DNA of 64,000 nucleotides from Phycisphaerae bacterium (GCA_022072085.1 JAJVII010000004.1:62001-126000); one strand, 5' to 3'. Counted from the first letter of the stretch, positions 1-10,576 are shown. Notes: generated from the sequence alone by a model not told the origin. Program-made: numbers and translations.

Positions 1-36
1 CGCACCGGACCGTGGTCCGGAGGGAGTTGACCAGAG

Positions 37-366
37 ATGGCGATCGAGTTGACTGAGAGAGCGGCCGAGGAAGTCAAGACGATCCTCAAGCAGCAGAGCC
101 TGTCCGATGAGACCTGCCTGCGCGTCGGTGTGCGCGGCGGCGGGTGCTCGGGTTTCAGCTATATGCTCGACCTGGTGGAGAAGGCGTCCGACGAGGACGA
201 GGTGCTCGACAGCCACGGCGTCAAGCTGGTGTGCGACTCCAAGAGCTATCTCTATCTCAACGGCACGACCATTGACTTCCGCGACGAGGTGATGGGCCGC
301 GGGTTCGTCTTCAACAACCCCAACGCGACCAGCACCTGCGGCTGCGGCAGCAGCTTCACCGCCTGA
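37..366 (+). CDS. A-type iron-sulfur cluster carrier (IscA/ErpA/HesB family)
   Basis: This 109-residue protein is a typical full-length A-type carrier, which accepts nascent Fe-S clusters and passes them to apo-enzymes in the cytoplasm. The three cluster-binding cysteines are visible: Cys37 in the GGGCSGF stretch, and Cys101 and Cys103 in the C-terminal CGCGSS motif. The ATG at 37 follows a purine-rich GGAGGGAG about ten bases upstream. No isc or suf partner lies in the window, so ErpA, IscA and SufA cannot be told apart. The gene converges on lysA and shares a terminator with it. Many likely Fe-S clients are nearby in the window (GltB/GltD, the Nth-like glycosylase, the hydrogenase). Confidence 0.93.
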   Translation: MAIELTERAAEEVKTILKQQSLSDETCLRVGVRGGGCSGFSYMLDLVEKASDEDEVLDSHGVKLVCDSKSYLYLNGTTIDFRDEVMGRGFVFNNPNATSTCGCGSSFTA

Positions 367-395
367 ACGACCACAGGCAGCAATGCCTGCCTTCG

Positions 396-425
396 AAACG
401 GGCCCCGTCGGCGCGGGGCCCGTTT
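396..425. terminator. Bidirectional hairpin terminator between the Fe-S carrier and lysA
   Basis: There is a perfect 12-bp stem (396-407 with 414-425) closed by a six-base loop. The stem ends in AAA on one side and TTT on the other, so it can act on both convergent genes. Confidence 0.75.
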
Positions 426-444
426 GTCATGTACGGGTTGAAGG

Positions 445-1758
445 TCAGTCCCGCTCGTGAGCGATCAGGTCGTCGTAGCTCTCGCGGCGGCGGATGATCC
501 GGTAGCCCTCGCCGTCGACGAGCACCTCGGGGGGGCGCGGCCGGGCGTTGTACTGGCTGGCCATCGCGAACCCGTAGGCCCCCGCGCTGAAAATCGCCAG
601 CCGGTCGCCCCGCGCCACCGGCGGCAGCGGACGGTCCTTGGCGAAGAAGTCGCCGCTCTCGCAGATTGGGCCTACCACGTCCACAGCCGAGAGGCCGGGC
701 AGGTTCGCCGCCTCGGTCCGCACCGCCGGCGGGACGAAGCTCGCCTTCACGCGCGTCGGCCAGATGAAGTGGAACGCCCCGTAGAGCATCGGCCGAATCA
801 GGTCGTTCATCGCGGCGTCGACAATGACGAACCGCCGGTCCCCGCCGCTCTTGACGTACTGCACCTGCGTCAGCATCACGCCGGCGTTGCCTGCGATGAA
901 CCGCCCCGGCTCCAGCGTGATCCGCAGCCCGCGGCCCCGGAGCATCGGGACCAGGGCCTCGGCGAACGCCGACGCGGGCAGGGCCTCTTCGGCCTGGTAG
1001 TTGATGCCGAACCCGCCGCCGAGGTCCAGCGAGTCGATTGCGAACCCCTCGCCGCGCAGACCGTCGATCAGCGCCAGCGTCTTGGCCGTCGCGTCCACGT
1101 AAGGCTGAACGGTCGTGATCTGCGAGCCGATGTGCAGGTGGATGCCGCGCAGGTGCAGGCCAGGCCGATCGGGCGCAGCCGCCCGGTTGCCGAGCCGCCG
1201 GGCGTGGGCCCGGAAGATGGCCATCGCCCGCTCGATGTCCACGCCGAACTTCGTCTCCTTCTTGCCGGTCGTGATGTAGGTGTGCGTCCTGGGGTCCACG
1301 TCCGGGTTGACGCGCAGCGCCCCGCGAGCCGGTCGGCCCATGCGGCCGGCTATGCGGTCTATGTTCTCCAGTTCCGGCTCGCTCTCGACGTTGAACAGGC
1401 CGACGCCGGCCTCGATGGCCTCGGCGATTTCGCGGTCGCTCTTGCCCACGCCGGCAAAGACGATCCGGGCCGGGTCGCCGCCGGCGGCCAGGGCCCGGTG
1501 GATCTCTCCGCCGCTGACCACGTCGAAGCCCGCGCCGGCTTCAGCCAGCACGCGGCAGATGTGCAGATTGCCGTTGGTCTTGACCGCGTAGCAGACCGTC
1601 GCGTCCAGCGGGGCGAAGGCCTCGACGATCTGACCGAAGTGGTGCAGCAGCGTCGCCTTCGAGTAGACGTAGACCGGCGTGCCGACCTCTTGCACGATCC
1701 GGTCAGCCGACACTCCCTCGCAGTAGAGCTGCCCATCGCGATATTCAAAGTGATCCAT
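445..1758 (-). CDS. lysA: Diaminopimelate decarboxylase
   Basis: This PLP-dependent fold-III decarboxylase converts meso-diaminopimelate to L-lysine, the last step of lysine synthesis. Visible family motifs are the PLP lysine in CYAVKTNGN, the HIGSQI segment, the phosphate-binding GGGFGINY, EPGRF, and the catalytic-cysteine segment CESGDFF near the C terminus. The 437-residue length is normal. The ATG at 1758 is preferred over the in-frame TTG at 1767 because a GAGG sits about nine bases upstream of it. The dapL gene at 45 kb supplies an earlier step of the same pathway. The intergenic space upstream carries the inverted-word repeat at 1796-1904. Confidence 0.95.
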   Translation of the reverse strand: MDHFEYRDGQLYCEGVSADRIVQEVGTPVYVYSKATLLHHFGQIVEAFAPLDATVCYAVKTNGNLHICRVLAEAGAGFDVVSGGEIHRALAAGGDPARIVFAGVGKSDREIAEAIEAGVGLFNVESEPELENIDRIAGRMGRPARGALRVNPDVDPRTHTYITTGKKETKFGVDIERAMAIFRAHARRLGNRAAAPDRPGLHLRGIHLHIGSQITTVQPYVDATAKTLALIDGLRGEGFAIDSLDLGGGFGINYQAEEALPASAFAEALVPMLRGRGLRITLEPGRFIAGNAGVMLTQVQYVKSGGDRRFVIVDAAMNDLIRPMLYGAFHFIWPTRVKASFVPPAVRTEAANLPGLSAVDVVGPICESGDFFAKDRPLPPVARGDRLAIFSAGAYGFAMASQYNARPRPPEVLVDGEGYRIIRRRESYDDLIAHERD

Positions 1759-1795
1759 GTCTCGCAACCTCAGGAGAACGAGGAGAGGCAGAGGG

Positions 1796-1904
1796 GAATT
1801 TCAGATTGAGGATTTTCGATTGTAGATTGAAGAGGGCAGGCGACAGGTCTCGTGGCACTTCCCTTCTTGAATCTACAATCTGAAATCTGCAATCTGAAAT
1901 TGCC
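1796..1904. repeat. Inverted arms of reiterated ~9-base words (AATCTGAAATC type)
   Basis: The left arm (about 1796-1837) and right arm (about 1862-1904) are imperfect inverted copies of each other. Each is made of repeated AATCTGAAATC/ACAATCTG-like words. The short spacer allows a long imperfect hairpin. It lies about 43 bases past the stop of the isomerase-like gene and upstream of lysA. It is far more AT-rich than its surroundings and belongs to the same structural class as the elements at 4232, 11070, 20961/21500, 23768 and 44881. Confidence 0.75.
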
Positions 1905-1947
1905 TTTCTCTGTCCGGCCTCTGTCTCTCTGCACCTCTGCGTTAGAC

Positions 1948-2772
1948 TCAGAACCCGTACCTCGCCAGAAACGTCTTCGCCTGCTTGGCCGCCGCCTCGG
2001 CCGTCGATTCGTAGGGATACAACTCGACCGTGATCCAGCCTTCGTACGCGACGCTCCGCAGGGCGTCGAAGATTGCGTCGAAGTCCATCGCTCCCTTGCC
2101 GGGCACGAGGTGCTGATGCACCCGCGAAGCCGCGATGTCCTCCAGGTGCACGTGGCAGTATTCGCCGCGCAGCCGGCGGATCACCTCGGCCGGATCCTCG
2201 CCGACGCAATACATGTGCCCGAGGTCCAGGTTCATGCTCAACGCCGGGCTCTGGAGGTCCTGGATAAACTCCATGTACTCCTGCGTCCTCTCGATCATCA
2301 GCCCTGGCTCGGGCTCGATGGCGATCGTCACCCCCAGCGACTCGGCCAGCGGCAGCAGGGCCTCGAGCCCCTGGCGGAACCGCAGCGGCGCCAGCTCGCG
2401 CTTTACGCCCTCCAGCGGTCCGCCCGGCTCGACGCTGACGTTCCTCGCGTTGATGCGGGCAGCCAGTTCGATCGCCTGCCGCGTGTGCCCCACCCGCCGC
2501 GACCGGTCGCTGGCGTGCTCCTCGATCCAGGACGGGTGATAGGTATCGCCGATCGCGAAGGTCGTGAAGGCGTTGACGTTCGACGCGGCCATGCCGGCGT
2601 TGGCGATCAGCGCGGCGATCTCTTCCATCCGGTCGGCGGTCAGCCCGCCGGTCCACGCGTGGGGCCGGTCGGCCATGATCTCCACGCCGGCGTAGCCCAG
2701 CGAGGCGATCGACGCGACCGCCTGCTCCAGCGTGTGCTGCTTGTAGGCGTTGGTCGAAAACGCGAGTTTCAT
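1948..2772 (-). CDS. Sugar phosphate isomerase/epimerase-like TIM barrel (AP endonuclease family 2 fold)
   Basis: The 274-residue protein has the xylose-isomerase-like TIM-barrel layout. It opens with LAFSTNAY, has EIMADRPHAW near residue 35, a metal-site strand AIEPEPG, the MNLDLGHM segment and HVHLEDI, and ends with ITVELYPY. These Glu, Asp and His positions are where the family binds a divalent metal. Members isomerise or epimerise keto-sugars or inosose-like compounds; the substrate cannot be read here. The ATG at 2772 is preferred over the GTG at 2778 because the family motif begins immediately after it, although neither start has a clear ribosome binding site. Short purine-rich word arrays in opposite orientation flank the gene (about 1905-1945 and 2918-2990). 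Confidence 0.8.
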   Translation of the reverse strand: MKLAFSTNAYKQHTLEQAVASIASLGYAGVEIMADRPHAWTGGLTADRMEEIAALIANAGMAASNVNAFTTFAIGDTYHPSWIEEHASDRSRRVGHTRQAIELAARINARNVSVEPGGPLEGVKRELAPLRFRQGLEALLPLAESLGVTIAIEPEPGLMIERTQEYMEFIQDLQSPALSMNLDLGHMYCVGEDPAEVIRRLRGEYCHVHLEDIAASRVHQHLVPGKGAMDFDAIFDALRSVAYEGWITVELYPYESTAEAAAKQAKTFLARYGF

Positions 2773-3086
2773 TCGCACCCGTCCGTCTCAATGTCGCCAT
2801 CCCCGTCGTCCCACGCCGCGCCCCGAGAACTCCACCCCCAGAGCACCACCGGCGGCGCAGACCGGTATTCTGCCCCCCATATACGCAAATCTCAAGTGGC
2901 TCCCGGAAATCACCAAGGCAAACGCAAAGTCACGAACGCCGAGGGGCCGAGGAGCAGAGGGGCTGAGGTGGGGACAGAGGTGTTTTCTTCTCAAGGAATT
3001 CAAAGCTCTGTCGGGCCTCTGCCACTCATCCGCTCTGCGTTTGATCCGGGCTGTCGGACATTGCGAAGGCCCCGGGAAGTCACCCG
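2773..3086. other. Intergenic region with a purine-rich word array
   Basis: No gene is visible in these 314 bases. Positions 2918-2990 carry a reiterated GAGGGGCYGAGG/GCAGAGG word array. A related array in the opposite orientation lies at 1905-1945, so the two flank the isomerase-like gene. No convincing promoter was found. Confidence 0.5.
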
Positions 3087-4214
3087 TCACGCCCGTTCGC
3101 TCAGCACCCGCCGTGTTGTCGATTCAAGCAACTCCTCGACGCGGGCGAAGGCCTCCTCCAGCGGCATGCCCTCCGGGCGGATCGCGTGGTAACTCTCCAG
3201 CAGACCCAGCGACTGCTCGGCCCCTTCGCCGACGCCGCCGACGACGGCGATCGCCGGCACGCCCAGCCGCTTGGCCAGCCGGGCGACGCCGATGGCCGTC
3301 TTGCCGCTCATCGACTGGCCGTCCAGTCGTCCCTCGCCGGTGATGACCAGGTCGGCGGCGCGGATGCGGTCAGCCAGTTTCGCCGCTTCGATGACGATTT
3401 CGATGCCGGAGCGGAGCGTCGCGCCGCAGAAGGCGACCAGCCCCGCGCCCAGCCCGCCGGCGGCCCCGGCGCCCGGCAGTTCGTTGACCGCAACGCCCAG
3501 TTCGCGGGCGATCAGGTCGGCCCAGTGGCGCAGGTTGGCGTCCAGCAGCCAGACCATCTCCGGCGTCGCGCCCTTCTGCGGGCCGTAGACGGCCGCCGCT
3601 CCGCGCGGGCCGGTCAGCGGGTTGTCCACGTCGCAGGCGGCGATGACCTCGACGGCTGCCAGCCGGGCGTCGCGACGGCCCGCGTCGATCCGCGCGACGT
3701 CGGCCAGGAACCCGCCGGCCAGTCCCGGTGGCAGGGCCGTGCCCGCGGCGTCGAGGAACCGGTAGCCCATCGCCTGGGCCATGCCCGCGCCGCCGCCGGT
3801 CGTCGCCGACCCGCCGATGCCCACGATGATCCGCGACGCCCCCTCGTCCAGCGCCGCGGCGATCAGTTCGCCGGTTCCGTAGGTCGTCGTCCGCGTCGGG
3901 TCGCGCTGGGCCCGTGGCACGAGGACCAGGCCCGACGCCGCCGCCATCTCCACCACCGCCGTCCGCCCGTCGCCCAGCAGGCCGAAACCGGCCAGCGTCA
4001 TCTGCCCCAGGGGCCCGCGGACGAATCGCGAGCGGATCGTTCCGCCGGTGGCGGCGACCAGCGCCGCGACGGTCCCCTCGCCGCCGTCAGCCATCGGGCA
4101 GGCGTCGACCGTCGCGTCAGGCCGGGCGGCTCGCACGCCGCGTGCGATCGCGTCGGCGACTGTCACCGCGTCAGCGCTTTCCTTGAACGAATCGGGGGCG
4201 ATCAGGATGTTCAT
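3087..4214 (-). CDS. glxK: Glycerate kinase
   Basis: This 375-residue protein belongs to the GlxK/GarK glycerate kinase family, which phosphorylates D-glycerate (usually giving 2-phosphoglycerate). The signature N terminus MNILIAPDSFKES fixes the start at 4214. Later segments include PMADGGEGT, GIGGSATTGGGAGMAQA, the PGAGAAGGLGAGL glycine loop and ITGEGRLDGQS. The gene follows gltBD on the same strand, separated by the repeat at 4232-4330. It may serve glyoxylate or sugar-acid catabolism; the neighbours do not settle this. Confidence 0.92.
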   Translation of the reverse strand: MNILIAPDSFKESADAVTVADAIARGVRAARPDATVDACPMADGGEGTVAALVAATGGTIRSRFVRGPLGQMTLAGFGLLGDGRTAVVEMAAASGLVLVPRAQRDPTRTTTYGTGELIAAALDEGASRIIVGIGGSATTGGGAGMAQAMGYRFLDAAGTALPPGLAGGFLADVARIDAGRRDARLAAVEVIAACDVDNPLTGPRGAAAVYGPQKGATPEMVWLLDANLRHWADLIARELGVAVNELPGAGAAGGLGAGLVAFCGATLRSGIEIVIEAAKLADRIRAADLVITGEGRLDGQSMSGKTAIGVARLAKRLGVPAIAVVGGVGEGAEQSLGLLESYHAIRPEGMPLEEAFARVEELLESTTRRVLSERA

Positions 4215-4231
4215 GCGGTAGAGGATAGCAG

Positions 4232-4330
4232 GGAAATGCGGAATTCGGAATGAGCAGTGCTGAATGGGGCAGGATGCGGGGTGCGTCTGTCTCTCCGTTC
4301 CGCATTCAGCATTCCGCATTCCACATTCGC
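4232..4330. repeat. Inverted arms of GGAATGC words 3' of gltD
   Basis: The left arm (about 4232-4270, GGAATGCGGAATTCGG type) and right arm (about 4295-4330, CCGCATTCAGCATTCC type) are inverted copies built from a reiterated 7-9 base word. The right arm ends one base from the gltD stop codon and the left arm lies just upstream of glxK. It may form a long hairpin in the gltD mRNA tail. Confidence 0.75.
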
Positions 4331-4331
4331 A

Positions 4332-5762
4332 TCATCCCTTGCTCTTGAGGAAGCGATCGACGGCGGCAGCGGCCTCGCGGCCGGTGTTGATCGCGGTGAC
4401 CACCAGCGACGCGCCGTTGACCGTGTCGCCGGCGGCGAAGACGCCCGGGCGGGTCGTCTGGTACTCGCTCACCTTCACGTTGCCGCGCCCGTCCAGCTCG
4501 ACGCCGAGCGAGTCGACCAGGCCTGCGTGGACGACGTGGACGAAGCCCATCGCCAGCAGCACGAGATCGACGTGCATCGAGAACTCCGTGCCGGCCAGCT
4601 CGCGCGGCTGGATTCGGCCGCCCGGGCCGGCGACCCATTCGACCTCGATGCCGTGCAGCGTGTCGATCGTGCCGTTGCCGCCGCTGGTGAGCCGGGTGGT
4701 CTGGACGCTCCACCGCCGCTGGCAGCCTTCCTTGTGGCTGCTGCTGGTCCGCAGCACGCGCGGCCAGAGCGGCCAGGGCGTCTCGGGCGGACGCGATTCG
4801 GGCGGCATGGGCAGGATCTCGAACTGGTGCACCTCGCGGGCGCCCTGTCGGCGGGCCGTGCCGACGCAGTCGCTGCCGGTGTCGCCGCCGCCGATGACGA
4901 CGACGACCCTGCCCTCAGCCGACAGGCGGTCAGCCGGCTCGACGGCGTCGCCGGCGACCACGCGGTTCTGCTGGGTCAGGAAGGGCATCGCCAGCAGGAC
5001 GTTGTGCCCGTCGCCGCCGGGGACGGCCAGCCGCCGCGGCTCGCCGGCGCCCATCGCCAGCAGCACCGCGTCGAAGCGCGAGGTCAGCCGATCGGCCGAC
5101 AGGTCCTTGCCGACGGCGACCGATGGCGAGAAGACGACTCCCTCGGCGGCCATCTGGGCCATTCGCCGGTCGATGAATCGCTTCTCGAGCTTGAAGTCCG
5201 GGATGCCATAGCGGAGCAGGCCGCCGATGCGGTCGTCCTTCTCGAAGACGGTCACGTCGTGGCCGGCGCGGGCGAGCTGCTGGGCGGCGGCCAGTCCGGC
5301 AGGGCCCGAGCCGACAACCGCGACGGCGGCGCCGGTCTTGCGCGGGGCGGGGCAGGGGACGACCCAGCCCTCGGCGAAGGCCCGCTCGGCGATCTGGTAC
5401 TCGATGTGCTTGATGGTGACTGCGTCGCTGTTGAGGGCCAGCGTGCAGGCGGCCTCGCAGGGGGCCGGGCAGACGCGGCCGGTGAACTCGGGAAAGTTGT
5501 TGGTCGAGTGAAGGTTCTCGATCGCATCGCGCCAGCGGCCGCGGTGGACGAGGTCGTTGAACTCGGGGATGCGGTTCTTGACCGGGCAGCCCTGGGCGTG
5601 GCAGAAGGGGATGCCGCAGTCCATGCAGCGGGCGGCCTGGCGGTGCATCGCGTCGGCTGCCAGGGGCAGCTCGATTTCCTTCCAGTCGTGCACGCGCTGC
5701 TCGACGGGCCGCTGCGGGTTATTCTCCCGCTGGTATTCCATGAATCCTGTCGGATTGGTCAT
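4332..5762 (-). CDS. gltD: Glutamate synthase small subunit
   Basis: This is the FAD/NADPH-binding beta subunit of GOGAT, 476 residues, which feeds electrons to GltB for reductive transfer of the glutamine amide to 2-oxoglutarate. The N-terminal Fe-S cysteines are in RCMDCGIPFCHAQGCP, followed by a second set around CPAPCEAAC. The FAD Rossmann motif is GSGPAGLAAAQ and the NADPH motif is IGGGDTGSDCVG. The C-terminal VFAAGDTVNGASLVV is the family FAD-contact segment. It starts 36 bases after the gltB stop, so the two form an operon. Confidence 0.96.
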   Translation of the reverse strand: MTNPTGFMEYQRENNPQRPVEQRVHDWKEIELPLAADAMHRQAARCMDCGIPFCHAQGCPVKNRIPEFNDLVHRGRWRDAIENLHSTNNFPEFTGRVCPAPCEAACTLALNSDAVTIKHIEYQIAERAFAEGWVVPCPAPRKTGAAVAVVGSGPAGLAAAQQLARAGHDVTVFEKDDRIGGLLRYGIPDFKLEKRFIDRRMAQMAAEGVVFSPSVAVGKDLSADRLTSRFDAVLLAMGAGEPRRLAVPGGDGHNVLLAMPFLTQQNRVVAGDAVEPADRLSAEGRVVVVIGGGDTGSDCVGTARRQGAREVHQFEILPMPPESRPPETPWPLWPRVLRTSSSHKEGCQRRWSVQTTRLTSGGNGTIDTLHGIEVEWVAGPGGRIQPRELAGTEFSMHVDLVLLAMGFVHVVHAGLVDSLGVELDGRGNVKVSEYQTTRPGVFAAGDTVNGASLVVTAINTGREAAAAVDRFLKSKG

Positions 5763-5798
5763 CTGCGTCGTGCCTCGAAACCAGGGCGCCGGTCGTGG

Positions 5799-8700
5799 CT
5801 ATGCGCCGGTGTAGACTTCCTCGGTGGCCGGAGTCATTTCGTCGCTGCGGTTCTCGGCTGCCCGCATCCGCTCGACGGCGGCGCGGTAGTCGATCGGGAT
5901 CACCTTGACGAACTTGCCGACCATTTCGTCCCAGAGGTCCAGGACGTGCCTGGCCCGCTTGCTGCCGGTCCAGCGGTGATGCCGGGCGATCAGGTCGCGC
6001 AGCTGCCGCTGATCCTCCTTCTGCCAGACGCTCTCCAGGTCCACCATGTCCAGGTTGCACACCGTGTCGAAGAGCTGGAACTCGTCCAGCACGTAGGCGA
6101 TGCCTCCGCTCATGCCCGCGGCGAAGTTGCGGCCGGTGCGGCCGAGCACCACGACCGTCCCGCCGGTCATGTATTCGCAGCCATGGTCGCCCACGCCCTC
6201 GACCACCGCGACCGCGCCGCTGTTGCGGACGGCGAACCGTTCGCCGGCCAGCCCGTTGATGAAGCACTCGCCGCTGGTTGCACCGTAGAGCAGCGTGTTG
6301 CCGACGATGATGTTGTCGTGGGCCTCGAACGGCGAGCCGTCGGGCGTCTCGACCACGATGCGCCCGCCGCTGAGCCCCTTGCCCAGGTAGTCGTTGGAGT
6401 CGCCGATCAGGTGCAGCGTCACGCCCGGGGCCAGGAACGCCCCGAAGCTCTGACCGGCCGACCCGCAGAAACCGATCCGCACCGTGCCGTCGGGCAGTCC
6501 GGCCGGCCCGTACTTCTTCGCGATCCGATTGCTCATGATCGCCCCTACCGTGCGATGCACGTTGCGGATGGAGACCTCGACGCGGACCGGACGGGCGTGC
6601 TCGATCGCCGGCTCGACCATCCGCATCAGCTCCCAGTCCAGATGGTCGGCCAGCCGGTCCGGTTGCTCGCGGATCTGGCGGATGGCGCGCCCGTCGGAAG
6701 TGTCCGGCCTGGCCAGGATGGCCGACATGTCCAGCCCGCGGGCCTTCCAGTGGTCGACGGCCGGGCGGACGGCCAGCAGGTCGCTGCGTCCGACCAGGTC
6801 CTCGAACCGGCGGACGCCCAGGGCGGCCATCGCCTCGCGGACCTCCCGGGCGATGAAGAGCATGAACCGCTGGAGATACTTCGGATCGCCGGCGAACTTC
6901 GCCCGCAACTTCGGGTTCTGCGTCGCGACGCCGACCGGGCAGGTTCCCAGGTGGCACTTGCGCATCAGGATGCAGCCGACGCTGACCAGGGCGCTGGTTC
7001 CGAAGCCGAAGGTCTCGGCCCCCAGCAGGGCGCCGATGAGCACGTCGCGCCCAGTCTTGAGCTGGCCGTCCACCTGCACGCGGATGCGGTCGCGCAGGCC
7101 ATTGAGCACCAGGATCTGCTGCGCCTCAGCCAGGCCCAGCTCCCACGGCGTGCCGGCGTGCTTGATCGAAGAGAGCGGCGACGCGCCCGTGCCGCCGTCG
7201 TGGCCGCTGATGAGCACTTCGTCGGCGTTGCCCTTGGCCACGCCGGCCGCCACCGTTCCGACGCCGACTTCGCTGACCAGCTTGACCGAGACCTTCACGC
7301 CCGGGTTGGAGCACTTGAGGTCGTAGATGAGCTGGGCCAGATCCTCGATGGAGTAGATGTCGTGGTGCGGCGGCGGGCTGATGAGCGTCACGCCGGGGGT
7401 CGAGTGGCGGAGCCTTGCGATCTCCTCGGAGACCTTGTGCCCCGGGAGCTGGCCGCCCTCGCCGGGTTTGGCGCCCTGGGCCATCTTGATCTGGAGTTCC
7501 TGGGCGTGGGCGAGGTAGTTGATCGTCACGCCGAAACGGGCGCTGGCCACCTGCTTGATCGCGCTGTTCATCGAGTCGCCGTTGGGCATTGGCTCGTAGC
7601 GGTAGTCGGCTTCGCCGCCTTCGCCGGTGTTGCTGCGGCCGCCCAGGCGGTTCATCGCGATGGCCAGCGTCTCGTGGGCCTCGCGGCTGATCGAGCCCAG
7701 CGACATCGCGCCGGTGCGGAATCGCTTGACGATTTCCTCGGCTGGTTCGACCTCTTCGATCGGCACGGGCTGGCCGGCGGGCTTGATCTCGAACAGCCCT
7801 CGCAGCGTGGCCAGCTTGCGGCTCTGGTCGTTGATCAGTCCGGCGTATTCGCGGTAGCTGGCGGCGTCGTCCTGCGACACGGCCCGCTGGAGCAGCGTGA
7901 CGGTCTGGTGGTTCCAGAGGTGGCGTTCGCCGTCCAGACGCTCCTGGTATTCGCCGCCGTGGTCGAGGTCGAGCTGGCCGGGCACGGTGTCGGCGAAGGC
8001 CCGCTTGTGGTGAGCGAGCGACTCCTCGGCGATCTCGGCCAGCCCGACGCCGCCGATCCGCGAGCGGCAGTTGCGGAAGTAGGCGTCGACGACCGAGCGG
8101 TCCAGCCCGATGGCCTCGAAGAGTTGGGCGCCGTGGTAGCTGCGGATCGTGGAGATGCCCATCTTGGACATCGTCTTGAGGATGCCCTTCTTGATGGCGG
8201 CCACATAGTGGTCGGCCAGCACGCCGGGGTCCAGGTCGGCGGCCAGGTCGCCGTCGGCCTGGAGCTTGTGCAGCGCCTCAAACGCGAGGTAGGGGTTGAT
8301 CGCCTTGGCGCCGAAGCCGACCAGCAGGCAGAAGTGCATCACCTCGCGCGGCTCGCCGCTCTCGACGATCAGGCCGACCTCTGATCGCAGCCGCTTGTCC
8401 AGCAGCCCGCGATGGACCGCGCCGACCGCGAGGAGGCTGGGGATCGGGGCCTTGGTCGGGCTGATGTCACGGTCGCTGATGATGAGCATGGTCGCGCCGC
8501 CGCGGACGGCGGATTCGGCGGCGTCGGCCAGTCGCTCCAGCCCGCGGCGGAGGGCCTCGCCCCGGTTGGTCGGGACGGCGTCGAAGACCGCGGGGATCGT
8601 CGCAACGCGCAGGTCCTTGACCTGGGCTGTTCGCAGGCGGTGGATGTCGTCGTTGGTCAGGATCGGCTGGCTGAGCTTGAGCTGGCGGCAGTGCTGGGGG

Positions 8701-10394
8701 GTCTCGTCCAGCAGGTTGCGTTCCTTGCCTGTGTAGCTCATCAGCGACATGACCAGGCCTTCGCGCAGCGGGTCGATCGGCGGGTTGGTTACCTGGGCGA
8801 AGAGCTGCTTGAAGTAGGCGAACAACGGCTTGGGCCGGTCGCTCAGCACGGCCAGCGGCGTGTCGTTGCCCATCGAGCCGACGGGCTCCTGCCCGTCACG
8901 CGCCATCGGCGCCAGGATCATCCGCAATTCCTCGCGGGTGTATCCGAACGCGCGCAGCCGCTGGACCGTGGCGGCCGGGTCGGGCGCCGTGGGGGCGCTG
9001 GAGCTGAACAGCCCGCGCAATTCGATGCGGTTCTCCTCCAGCCAGCGGCGATAGGGGCGCTGGCGGGCGACCTTGCTCTTGACCTCATTGTCGGTGATGA
9101 TCCGCCCGGCGCCGACGCCTGCGTCGACCAGGAACATGCGGCCCGGCTGGAGACGGCCCTTGGTGCGGATGCGCTCGGGCGGCAGGTCGATCACGCCGAC
9201 CTCGCTGCTGAGCACCGCGACATCGTCGGTGGTGATGATGTATCGGCAGGGGCGCAGGCCGTTGCGGTCCAGCGTGCCGCCGACCACGCGTCCGTCGGTG
9301 AAGACCATGGCCGCCGGTCCGTCCCACGGCTCCATGATCGTCGCGTGATACTCGTAGAACGCCCGCTTGTCGGTGCTGATGTGATAGTTGGTCCCGAAGG
9401 CCTCGGGGATCATCATCATCATCGCGTGGGGCAGCGATCGGCCGGCCATCACCAGCAGTTCCAGCGTGTTGTCGAACTGGGCCGAGTCGCTGCCGCCGGG
9501 CTGAAGCACGGGGGTGACGTCGGCGATGTCCTTGCCGAACAGCGGGCTGGACATGTGCATTTCGCGGGAGCGCATGCGGTTGGCGTTGCCCGACAGCGTG
9601 TTGATCTCGCCGTTGTGGGCGACCATGCGGAACGGCTGGGCCAGCCGCCAGTTGGGGAACGTATTGGTGCTGTAACGCTGGTGCACCAGCGCCAGCGCCG
9701 AGACCATCCGCTCGTCGTGCAGGTCGGGGTAATACCCGAACAACTGCGGTGCCAGGAACATGCCCTTGTAGACCAGCGTGCGGCAACTCATCGACGTGAC
9801 GTAGAAGTCGACGGCCTGGTCGCCGAACTGCTCGCGGACCAGCCGCTCGGCCCGTCGGCGGGCCAGGTAGAGCTTGCGCTCCAGCCCGTCGCCGGCGGTC
9901 CCGCGCCCGTCGATGAAGAGCTGGCGGACGAGCGGCTCAGCCGACCGGGCCAGTTCGCCCAGGCAACTCGGGTCGCCCGGCACGTCGCGCCATCCGAGGG
10001 CGACCATGTCGTGGTACTGGACCGCCTGCGCGAGCAGGTCGCAGCAGCGGGCGGCCAGTTCGCGGTCGCGCGGCAGGAAGACCATCGCGACGCCGTAGTG
10101 CTCGGGTCGGGGCAGGGCGATGCCCGGCCCGAGGCGGTCGACCTCGGCGGCGAAGAACTCGTGCGGAATCTGGATGAGGATGCCCGCGCCGTCGCCGGTG
10201 ATCTCGTCGCTGCCGGACGCGCCGCGGTGCTGGAGATTCATCAGCACCTGGTTGCCCATCTCAAGGATGCGGTGCTCGCGTCGGCCGGAGATGTTCACCA
10301 CCGCGCCGATGCCGCAGGCGTCGTGTCCGACCGGATCGGGGTCCAGCAGTGACGCGTTCAGCGGGCTGTGTCGATATCCGAATTGGCGGCTCAT
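5799..10394 (-). CDS. gltB: Glutamate synthase large subunit
   Basis: This 1531-residue alpha subunit contains all expected parts. There is a short propeptide ending before Cys27 (ACGIGAVV), which becomes the N-terminal nucleophile of the type-II glutaminase domain. A central domain follows, then the FMN/2-oxoglutarate synthase barrel with the [12 protein letters not shown] region. The 3Fe-4S motif is [12 protein letters not shown] (C-x5-C-x4-C), and the C-terminal GXGXG beta-helix includes [11 protein letters not shown]. The gene is transcribed with gltD from a sigma-70-like promoter at 10577-10605, leaving a leader of about 175 bases. Confidence 0.97.
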   Translation of the reverse strand: MSRQFGYRHSPLNASLLDPDPVGHDACGIGAVVNISGRREHRILEMGNQVLMNLQHRGASGSDEITGDGAGILIQIPHEFFAAEVDRLGPGIALPRPEHYGVAMVFLPRDRELAARCCDLLAQAVQYHDMVALGWRDVPGDPSCLGELARSAEPLVRQLFIDGRGTAGDGLERKLYLARRRAERLVREQFGDQAVDFYVTSMSCRTLVYKGMFLAPQLFGYYPDLHDERMVSALALVHQRYSTNTFPNWRLAQPFRMVAHNGEINTLSGNANRMRSREMHMSSPLFGKDIADVTPVLQPGGSDSAQFDNTLELLVMAGRSLPHAMMMMIPEAFGTNYHISTDKRAFYEYHATIMEPWDGPAAMVFTDGRVVGGTLDRNGLRPCRYIITTDDVAVLSSEVGVIDLPPERIRTKGRLQPGRMFLVDAGVGAGRIITDNEVKSKVARQRPYRRWLEENRIELRGLFSSSAPTAPDPAATVQRLRAFGYTREELRMILAPMARDGQEPVGSMGNDTPLAVLSDRPKPLFAYFKQLFAQVTNPPIDPLREGLVMSLMSYTGKERNLLDETPQHCRQLKLSQPILTNDDIHRLRTAQVKDLRVATIPAVFDAVPTNRGEALRRGLERLADAAESAVRGGATMLIISDRDISPTKAPIPSLLAVGAVHRGLLDKRLRSEVGLIVESGEPREVMHFCLLVGFGAKAINPYLAFEALHKLQADGDLAADLDPGVLADHYVAAIKKGILKTMSKMGISTIRSYHGAQLFEAIGLDRSVVDAYFRNCRSRIGGVGLAEIAEESLAHHKRAFADTVPGQLDLDHGGEYQERLDGERHLWNHQTVTLLQRAVSQDDAASYREYAGLINDQSRKLATLRGLFEIKPAGQPVPIEEVEPAEEIVKRFRTGAMSLGSISREAHETLAIAMNRLGGRSNTGEGGEADYRYEPMPNGDSMNSAIKQVASARFGVTINYLAHAQELQIKMAQGAKPGEGGQLPGHKVSEEIARLRHSTPGVTLISPPPHHDIYSIEDLAQLIYDLKCSNPGVKVSVKLVSEVGVGTVAAGVAKGNADEVLISGHDGGTGASPLSSIKHAGTPWELGLAEAQQILVLNGLRDRIRVQVDGQLKTGRDVLIGALLGAETFGFGTSALVSVGCILMRKCHLGTCPVGVATQNPKLRAKFAGDPKYLQRFMLFIAREVREAMAALGVRRFEDLVGRSDLLAVRPAVDHWKARGLDMSAILARPDTSDGRAIRQIREQPDRLADHLDWELMRMVEPAIEHARPVRVEVSIRNVHRTVGAIMSNRIAKKYGPAGLPDGTVRIGFCGSAGQSFGAFLAPGVTLHLIGDSNDYLGKGLSGGRIVVETPDGSPFEAHDNIIVGNTLLYGATSGECFINGLAGERFAVRNSGAVAVVEGVGDHGCEYMTGGTVVVLGRTGRNFAAGMSGGIAYVLDEFQLFDTVCNLDMVDLESVWQKEDQRQLRDLIARHHRWTGSKRARHVLDLWDEMVGKFVKVIPIDYRAAVERMRAAENRSDEMTPATEEVYTGA

Positions 10395-10576
10395 AGACGA
10401 CTCGCAGTCAGACTAGGTTCGGCCTCTGCGCAGGGGCCAACGCACCCGCGCGAAACGGCGGCGTTCTCCGGGAGCTTTCACCCGTAATTTGCCCTGGGAG
10501 GAATGCAGACCCGGCGACTACCTGCCGCGCCGGTTCGCCCAGCGTCAACACATCCGGCCCAAATCGGCAGCCACAC
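10395..10576 (-). other. Untranslated leader of gltBD
   Basis: If the promoter at 10577-10605 is used, the mRNA has a leader of about 175 bases rich in potential stems. I could not match it to a known glutamine, glycine or other riboswitch consensus by eye. No open frame with a good start is obvious in it. Confidence 0.35.

Noticed and set aside
4257-8384. A very long open frame on the plus strand
   Set aside because: It is the antisense of gltB and gltD, which have complete motifs. Long open frames on the opposite strand are expected in GC-rich DNA.
10395-10576. A c-di-GMP (GEMM) riboswitch in the gltB leader
   Set aside because: A GGGCAAA and a GAAA-type loop were noticed, but the required second stem and its conserved bases do not fit.
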